A program made the translations under genes and the position numbers. 9,898 bases of DNA from CAJWPI01 sp964635015 (GTDB taxonomy: Bacteria; Pseudomonadota; Gammaproteobacteria; Magnimaribacterales; Magnimaribacteraceae). This document shows, one piece after another, positions 5,894 to 9,898 of the stretch (positions are counted from its first letter, which is position 1; each line of letters opens with the position of its first letter). The stretch spans positions 1 through 9,898 of the forward strand of contig CAZWMS010000043.1 in NCBI GenBank assembly GCA_964635015.1, in the 5' to 3' direction. A model generated the notes under the pieces. That model ran no database searches, had not been told where the DNA came from, and saw only the letters and a program-made list of their open reading frames with translations.

Positions 5894-7672
5894 TTATTTT
5901 TTAATCTCTGACTCAATAAGTTTTAATTGTAACTCTCTTAGCTGTTCCATGGAGGCTTTTCCTGGTGCCTCACTCATTAAGCAAGAAGCAGTTTGGGTTT
6001 TTGGAAAAGCGATAACATCCCTTATAGAATCAGAGGCTGTCATTAACATTAACATTCTGTCATAACCAATGGCACAACCTGCATGAGGAGGACAACCATG
6101 TTGTAAGGCGGATAATAAAAACCCAAATTTTTCTTCTGCTTCTTTTTTATCGATTTCCAGGATATCCAAAACAGAAATTAACATTTCTGGATCATGGATT
6201 CTTTCAGAACCACCTCCCAGCTCAACTCCATTTAAAACAACATCATAAGCTTTTGATAAAACCTTTAAAGGATCTTTTTGAAGTTCTTCAATACTTCCTG
6301 TCGGCATTGTAAATGGATGGTGTAAAGGGGTAATTTTCTTATTATTATTAAGTTCAAACATAGGAAAATCATAGACCCAACAAGGTGCCCATTGAGAAAT
6401 CAACAACTTTAAATCATCGGCTATCTTATCTCTCAATGAAGAAAGTGAGTTGTTTACTATTTCTACACTACCAGCACCAAAGAACACTAAGTCTCCCTTC
6501 CTTAAATCCATTAAATTTATAAGTTCCTCTGCTTCTTTGTCGTTAATAAACTTAATAATAGGTGACTTAAGGCCATCCTTACCCTTCTTGGGATCTTCAA
6601 TATTTATGTATGCCAGACCTTTGGCTCCAAAAGCAGCCACGTAATTAGTATAGTCATCTATTTTCTTTCTAGTTAATGTGCTCCCTCCAGGAACTTTTAA
6701 AGCTGCTATTCTGCTTCGCTCTGAGTTAGCAGGTTCTTTAAAAACATTAAAGTTCGATTTTTCAAAAATTTGTTTAACTTCTACAAACTCCAGGGGGTTA
6801 CGTAAATCTGGTTTATCAGTTCCATATCTTTGGACTGCTTCAGAATAAGAAATTCTTTTAAATTCTCCTAAATCAACTTCAAGAACCTCTCTAAAAGTTG
6901 AAGTAAGTAATTCAGTTACTAAGCCCATAACATCCTCTAATGACACAAAAGAACATTCAAGGTCTATTTGAGTAAATTCTGGTTGTCTATGAGATCTGAG
7001 ATCTTCATCCCTAAAGCACCTCGCAAATTGATAATATTTTTCAAATCCCGAAGCCATCAGAGTTTGTTTAAATAACTGAGGAGACTGAGGTAAGGCAAAG
7101 AATGATCCTGGGTAAGTTCTGCTAGGAACTAGATAATCTCTTGCTCCTTCTGGAGTAGCTCTTGTTAACAAAGGGGTCTCGATCTCAACGAATCCATTTT
7201 TCTCTAAAAAATTTCTTACTGATAAGGAGGTGCGTGATCTTAACCTCAATGTTTCCTGCATACCTTCTCTTCTCAAATCTAAAAATCTATACTTTAGACG
7301 TGTATCTTCTCCTGCAGAAGAGTATTCATCTAACTGAAAGGGTAAAGGTAAAGAAGGGTTCAAAATTGATAAACTACTACCCAAAATCTCAATTTCTCCA
7401 GTTTTCATTTCCGGATTTATTGTGCCTTCAGGTCTTTCTCTTACTATGCCCTTAATCAGAAGAACAAATTCATTCCTACAATTTTCTGCTAATGAGAAGC
7501 TTGTTTTATTTTCTGGATTAAAAACTGTCTGAACCAAACCTGATTCATCTCTTAAATCAAAGAAAATAACCCCTCCATGATCCCTTCTTCTGTGAACCCA
7601 ACCACAGACCACTACCTCTTCGCCAATGAGATCCTTTTTTATAAATCCACAGTGATGAGATCTAAGAGTCAT
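5894..7672 (-). CDS. aspS: Aspartyl-tRNA synthetase, bacterial type, probably non-discriminating
   Basis: This class IIb synthetase charges tRNA-Asp in the cytoplasm. The 592 residues (E. coli 590) contain the N-terminal OB anticodon-binding domain (about 15-105, GWVHRRRDHGG at 24-34) and the catalytic core with TPEGARDYLVPSR (173-185). They also show motif 2 CFRDEDLRSHRQPEFTQ (219-235), a bacterial GAD insertion including YGTDKPDLRNP, and motif 3 around GYDR (536-539) followed by IRDVIAFPKTQ. His32 and Gly83 align with the Pseudomonas aeruginosa AspRS residues (H31, G82) that allow it also to aspartylate tRNA-Asn; E. coli has Leu at the first site. The enzyme would then supply Asp-tRNA-Asn for GatCAB. 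The ATG lies two bases after the FmdB-like stop. Confidence 0.98.
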   Translation of the reverse strand: MTLRSHHCGFIKKDLIGEEVVVCGWVHRRRDHGGVIFFDLRDESGLVQTVFNPENKTSFSLAENCRNEFVLLIKGIVRERPEGTINPEMKTGEIEILGSSLSILNPSLPLPFQLDEYSSAGEDTRLKYRFLDLRREGMQETLRLRSRTSLSVRNFLEKNGFVEIETPLLTRATPEGARDYLVPSRTYPGSFFALPQSPQLFKQTLMASGFEKYYQFARCFRDEDLRSHRQPEFTQIDLECSFVSLEDVMGLVTELLTSTFREVLEVDLGEFKRISYSEAVQRYGTDKPDLRNPLEFVEVKQIFEKSNFNVFKEPANSERSRIAALKVPGGSTLTRKKIDDYTNYVAAFGAKGLAYINIEDPKKGKDGLKSPIIKFINDKEAEELINLMDLRKGDLVFFGAGSVEIVNNSLSSLRDKIADDLKLLISQWAPCWVYDFPMFELNNNKKITPLHHPFTMPTGSIEELQKDPLKVLSKAYDVVLNGVELGGGSERIHDPEMLISVLDILEIDKKEAEEKFGFLLSALQHGCPPHAGCAIGYDRMLMLMTASDSIRDVIAFPKTQTASCLMSEAPGKASMEQLRELQLKLIESEIKK

Positions 7673-7674
7673 AA

Positions 7675-8028
7675 CTAGATTTTAGGTTTTTTAGAATTAG
7701 ATACCTCAGAAGAAACTTTATCCTTTTTTTCCTTTTTTGTTTCATTTTTAACCTCTTTTGCCTCTTTTATTTTTTTATCACTTTTATCACTTTTATCTGA
7801 GTTAATAGATGTATCTTGCTTTTCACTATCCTTCTTTGCCAAATTCTTCTTTTGACCTGTCTTGAAATCAGTTTCATACCAACCAGAACCTTTCAGCCTA
7901 AAAGATGGTGCAGTAGGTACTTGGAGTAACTTAGGATTCTTTTTTTTATATTCATCTAATTCTGAAATTCTCATTTGAACCTCAAATACTTCATCTGACT
8001 TCTTATTTTTAAAAATATATGTTGGCAT
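7675..8028 (-). CDS. FmdB-like small protein that lacks the zinc-ribbon cysteines
   Basis: First gene of the operon, directly before aspS, where gammaproteobacteria usually carry an FmdB-family zinc-ribbon protein of unclear function. The 117 residues keep the family start (MPTY) and the conserved segment FRLKGSGWYETDFKTGQKKN (43-62). The usual two CxxC zinc-binding pairs are gone and the protein has no Cys at all. Residues 7-36 read as a charged stretch (NKKSDEVFEVQMRISELDEY then KKKNPK) that resembles Cys-free FmdB-like phage proteins as I recall them. Residues 64-117 are a Lys/Glu/Ser-rich, probably disordered tail with an SDK repeat. The start is the ATG at 8028, with no good ribosome site close by. 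Function unknown; loss of metal binding is seen directly from the sequence. Confidence 0.8.
   Translation of the reverse strand: MPTYIFKNKKSDEVFEVQMRISELDEYKKKNPKLLQVPTAPSFRLKGSGWYETDFKTGQKKNLAKKDSEKQDTSINSDKSDKSDKKIKEAKEVKNETKKEKKDKVSSEVSNSKKPKI
7773..7797 (-). repeat. Nine-base tandem repeat coding for Asp-Lys-Ser
   Basis: The plus strand reads TTTTATCAC twice and then TTTTATC, nearly three copies with period 9. On the coding strand this gives repeated GATAAAAGT, the SDKSDKSDK of the FmdB-like tail. The period is a multiple of three, so copy-number change would keep the frame. It lies in a low-complexity, probably disordered region. Confidence 0.8.
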
Positions 8029-8063
8029 ACAATAATTTACGTTTGTGATTATCCTTATAGCTT

Positions 8064-8079
8064 ACTATTAATAAATAGT
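8064..8079. other. Inverted repeat in the aspS-operon leader
   Basis: ACTATT (8064-8069), loop AATA, AATAGT (8074-8079) can form a six-base-pair AT-rich hairpin. It lies within the untranslated leader implied by the promoter at 8144-8152, and one copy of a direct repeat TCCTTAT lies at each side (8052-8058 and 8079-8085). It has no T tract after it on the minus strand, so it is not a terminator. A role as operator or leader structure is only a guess. Confidence 0.3.
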
Positions 8080-8143
8080 CCTTATCATGTAATTCATAAA
8101 AAATTTACCTCTTAAGAACATTGGTCCTTTCTTTAGTAGTTAA

Positions 8144-8152
8144 ATTATACCA
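8144..8152 (-). promoter_or_regulatory. Extended -10 promoter of the FmdB-aspS-tol operon
   Basis: On the minus strand TGGTATAAT (8152-8144) matches the extended -10 consensus TGnTATAAT exactly. No convincing -35 lies 16-18 bases upstream, which extended -10 promoters can tolerate. The expected transcription start is near 8137, giving a leader of about 110 bases before the FmdB-like ATG. With gene gaps of a few bases from 8028 to 86 this is the most likely main promoter of the operon. Confidence 0.55.
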
Positions 8153-8153
8153 A

Positions 8154-8182
8154 TTTAAGTTTATAAGCTCGTTAAGTATAAG
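8154..8182 (+). promoter_or_regulatory. Candidate proS promoter
   Basis: TTTAAG (8154-8159) and TATAAG (8177-8182) are separated by 17 bases on the plus strand. The -10 matches consensus at five of six positions, the -35 at only three. The implied start near 8189 leaves a leader of about 27 bases before the proS ATG. AT-rich DNA offers other possible -10 boxes nearby, so this is tentative. Confidence 0.3.
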
Positions 8183-8215
8183 GTGAGGTGTTAATATTAA
8201 AGAAAAAAGAAATAA

Positions 8216-9490
8216 ATGTTATCAAGCAAATTACTTTTAGCAACCCAAAGAGAAAATCCTTCCGATGCAGAAATTATAAGCCATAAGTTAATGGTTAGAG
8301 CAGGATTAATCAGGCAAGTTGCAACAGGAATATATAACTGGCTTCCTTTGGGTATAAGAATACTAAGAAAAGTAGAAAATATTGTTAGGTCTGAGATGAA
8401 TAATTCAGGAGCTCAAGAAATCTTAATGCCTATAGTTCAACCTGGTGAGCTCTGGAAGGAATCTGAAAGATGGAAAAAATATGGGAAAGAGTTGTTAATT
8501 TTTAAAGACAGACATGAAAGAGAATTTTGTTTAGGTCCTACTCATGAAGAAGTAATTACAGACTTATGTAGGAATGAAATAAGAAGTCATAAAGAACTCC
8601 CGCTTATTTTTTATCAAATTCAAACTAAATTTAGAGATGAAATAAGACCTAGATTTGGAGTTATGAGATCAAGAGAATTTCTTATGAAAGATGCCTATTC
8701 TTTTGATCTATCTGAAGAAGAAATGGATGTTAGTTATCAGAAGATGAAGGATACCTATATAAAAATATTCAATTTATTGGGGTTAGATTACAGAATAGTT
8801 AAGGCTGACAGTGGCGCAATTGGAGGTTCTGATTCTGAAGAATTTCATGTGCTAGCAGACTCAGGGGAAGACTTACTTGCCTTTAGTGATAAAAGTGATT
8901 ATGCAATAAATGCTGAATTACTAATTAAGTCACAAGATGATCAAGACCCTCGGAGCTTAGAGGGTAAACCCAGCCCAGATGGAAAAGGTAAATTAAAAAT
9001 ACAAAAGGGAATTGAGGTTGGACATATTTTTAAGCTAGGACAAAAGTATTCAGAAAGTATGGCCTTAAAATTACAGCTAGATAACGATGAAATCTTTCCT
9101 CATATGGGTTGTTATGGGATAGGTATTTCTCGAATAGTAGCTGCAGCTATAGAACAAAACCATGATGAAAGAGGTATTATTTGGCCTAAAGAAATCAGCC
9201 CATTTAAAGTGGTAATAATAGAGATTAATCCTAAGAAAGATAAAAATATTTCTGAGAAATGTAGAAATATATACAAAGATCTCTTAGATCTAGGTATTGA
9301 AGTATTGTGGGATGATAGAAATCAGCGACCTGGAGTAAAATTTTCTGATTCAGAGTTGATAGGCATTCCTACAATATTAATTGTAAGTGAAAAGCATTCC
9401 TCCAACAATGAAGTTGAATTAAAAAGAAGAGACCAAGATAAGACTGATATTTTACAATTAGAAGATGCCATTAGGAAAATAATAAATTAA
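8216..9490 (+). CDS. proS: Prolyl-tRNA synthetase lacking the INS editing domain
   Basis: This class IIa synthetase charges tRNA-Pro. The 424 residues align closely to E. coli ProRS (572) at both ends. The core has ISHKLMVRAGLIRQ (21-34), GPTHEEVITDL (107-117), motif 2 region RDEIRPRFGVMRSREFLMKD (140-159) and motif 3 GCYGIGISR (298-306). The C-terminal anticodon-binding domain (about 330-424) contains DDRNQRPGVKFSD (366-378). The bacterial INS domain, which deacylates Ala-tRNA-Pro, is missing: about 148 residues between SDYAINAELL (227-236) and PSPDGKGKL (252-260) are replaced by a short link. Both flanks keep the full-length-type sequence, so this looks like loss from an editing enzyme. The ATG at 8216 is preceded immediately by an in-frame TAA, which limits the start; the ribosome site is weak. 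Confidence 0.95.
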   Translation: MLSSKLLLATQRENPSDAEIISHKLMVRAGLIRQVATGIYNWLPLGIRILRKVENIVRSEMNNSGAQEILMPIVQPGELWKESERWKKYGKELLIFKDRHEREFCLGPTHEEVITDLCRNEIRSHKELPLIFYQIQTKFRDEIRPRFGVMRSREFLMKDAYSFDLSEEEMDVSYQKMKDTYIKIFNLLGLDYRIVKADSGAIGGSDSEEFHVLADSGEDLLAFSDKSDYAINAELLIKSQDDQDPRSLEGKPSPDGKGKLKIQKGIEVGHIFKLGQKYSESMALKLQLDNDEIFPHMGCYGIGISRIVAAAIEQNHDERGIIWPKEISPFKVVIIEINPKKDKNISEKCRNIYKDLLDLGIEVLWDDRNQRPGVKFSDSELIGIPTILIVSEKHSSNNEVELKRRDQDKTDILQLEDAIRKIIN

Positions 9491-9508
9491 TCTATCCTCT
9501 TTATAATC

Positions 9509-9526
9509 ATAGCCTTTGCTATTTTT
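9509..9526 (+). terminator. Possible short intrinsic terminator after proS
   Basis: Nineteen bases after the proS stop, ATAGC (9509-9513), loop CTTT and GCTAT (9518-9522) form a five-base-pair stem that runs into TTTTT (9522-9526). The stem is short and weak, so it may act only with the larger inverted repeat downstream. Confidence 0.35.
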
Positions 9527-9551
9527 CTCCCTTTTAATTTAAAAAATTTTA

Positions 9552-9596
9552 ACTCTACTAGAAAAATTAAGTATAAATTGAATCCCTAGTTAGAGT
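9552..9596. terminator. Inverted repeat between convergent proS and recA, possible bidirectional terminator
   Basis: ACTCTACTAG (9552-9561) and CTAGTTAGAGT (9586-9596) are complementary over ten base pairs with one bulged base, around a 24-base AT-rich loop. Read on the minus strand (after recA) the stem is followed within six bases by TTTTTT; on the plus strand (after proS) a short TTTT lies at 9600-9603. The position between two converging genes suits a shared terminator. The long loop lowers confidence. Confidence 0.4.
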
Positions 9597-9618
9597 ATAT
9601 TTTGAACTTATATTTTTC

Positions 9619-9897
9619 TTATTCTTCCTTTTCTTTAGATTTAAAAAGCACTTTTTCTATCTTTTCTGCTAACTTCTTGTTGTCTTCCAAGAACTCTACA
9701 CAGTTAGCCTTTCCTTGGCCTATTCTCTCACCTTCATAGCTGTACCAGGCACCTGATTTTTCAATGATTTCTGCTTCTACTGAAAGATCTATAAGTTCAC
9801 CAAGTCTATTTATACCTTTGTTATAAATAATCTGAAATTCAGCCTGCTTAAAGGGAGGTGATACTTTATTTTTTACTACTTTAACCCGGGTTTCATT
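9619..9897 (-). CDS. recA: RecA recombinase, C-terminal 92 residues (5' part beyond the window)
   Basis: The minus strand from 9897 to the TAA at 9621-9619 encodes 92 residues that match the end of RecA. NETRVKVVKNKVSPPFKQAE begins at the window edge, followed by FQIIYNKGINRLGELIDL, EKSGAWYSYEGERIGQGKAN and VEFLEDNKKLAEKIEKVL. RecA coats single-stranded DNA, drives strand exchange and triggers LexA cleavage; the ATPase core lies outside the window. The tail after the last helix is only KSKEKEE or so, much shorter than the acidic E. coli tail. The gene converges on proS, and no recX follows it, unlike many proteobacteria. It is partial only because the window ends. Confidence 0.96.
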   Translation of the reverse strand, partial: NETRVKVVKNKVSPPFKQAEFQIIYNKGINRLGELIDLSVEAEIIEKSGAWYSYEGERIGQGKANCVEFLEDNKKLAEKIEKVLFKSKEKEE

Positions 9898-9898
9898 T

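Larger units (their letters stand above)
8029..8215. promoter_or_regulatory. Divergent intergenic region between the aspS-tol operon and proS
   Basis: This 187-base AT-rich stretch separates two divergently read genes and should carry promoters for both. It contains an extended -10 for the minus strand (8144-8152), a candidate -35/-10 pair for proS (8154-8182), a short hairpin (8064-8079) and a possible 17-codon leader frame on the minus strand (8121-8068). The candidate control sites of the two directions lie side by side, so mutual interference is possible. No tRNA-like T-box or known riboswitch core was recognised. Confidence 0.6.

Noticed and set aside
7162..7455. Plus-strand frame of 97 codons opposite aspS
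   Set aside because: The antisense strand of a well-conserved synthetase; its hydrophobic composition is what AT-rich antisense DNA gives.
8029..8137. T-box or other riboswitch in the leader of the aspS operon
   Set aside because: No conserved T-box core, no specifier stem and no terminator hairpin with a T tract were found; T-boxes would also be unusual in this group.
9531..9552. AT-only palindrome (TTTTAATTTAAAAAATTTTAA) as a separate operator
   Set aside because: Imperfect and expected by chance in DNA this AT-rich; more simply read as the T tract of the minus-strand terminator.
1..9898. CRISPR arrays, insertion sequences or prophage structure
   Set aside because: No spaced direct repeats, transposase or integrase was seen. 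The only phage-like hints are the nuclease and the N-terminus of the FmdB-like protein, both inside a conserved operon.

Overview
The window suggests a low-GC, compact, free-living gammaproteobacterium. By eye about a third of the bases are G+C, genes on the minus strand are separated by 2-6 bases or overlap by 4, several start codons are TTG, and there is almost no non-coding DNA. The gene order matches the classic gammaproteobacterial block fmdB-aspS-yebC-(ruvCAB)-ybgC-tolQRAB-pal-cpoB-tRNA-Lys. Composition and compactness resemble streamlined marine lineages of the SAR86 kind, but the species cannot be fixed from this window.

Layout. Positions 1-49 hold the 5' part of a tRNA-Lys(UUU) on the minus strand, cut by the window edge. 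Positions 86-8028 form one long minus-strand gene string. Transcription order is an FmdB-like protein, aspartyl-tRNA synthetase, YebC, a PD-(D/E)XK nuclease, the YbgC thioesterase, TolQ, TolR, TolA, TolB, Pal and CpoB. Positions 8029-8215 are a divergent intergenic region with a perfect extended -10 promoter facing the operon and a weaker candidate promoter facing proS. proS runs on the plus strand (8216-9490). It converges on the 3' end of recA (minus strand, 9619-9897, cut by the edge), with inverted repeats suited to termination in between.

How the genes work together. TolQ-TolR-TolA form the proton-motive-force-driven inner-membrane motor. TolB and the lipoprotein Pal link the outer membrane to peptidoglycan, CpoB is the periplasmic TPR partner, and YbgC is the usual cytoplasmic acyl-CoA thioesterase of the cluster. 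AspRS and ProRS charge tRNAs, and YebC acts in translation or regulation. RecA and the nuclease belong to DNA recombination and repair.

What stands out. The slot between yebC and ybgC, which holds ruvC-ruvA-ruvB in relatives such as Pseudomonas, instead holds one 138-residue Hjc/phage-resolvase-like nuclease. This is a candidate non-homologous replacement of the RuvABC resolvasome, and the best lead in the window. Other oddities are a ProRS that has lost its roughly 150-residue editing (INS) domain, an FmdB-like protein without any zinc-binding cysteine, a TolA half the usual length, and AspRS residues of the non-discriminating type.
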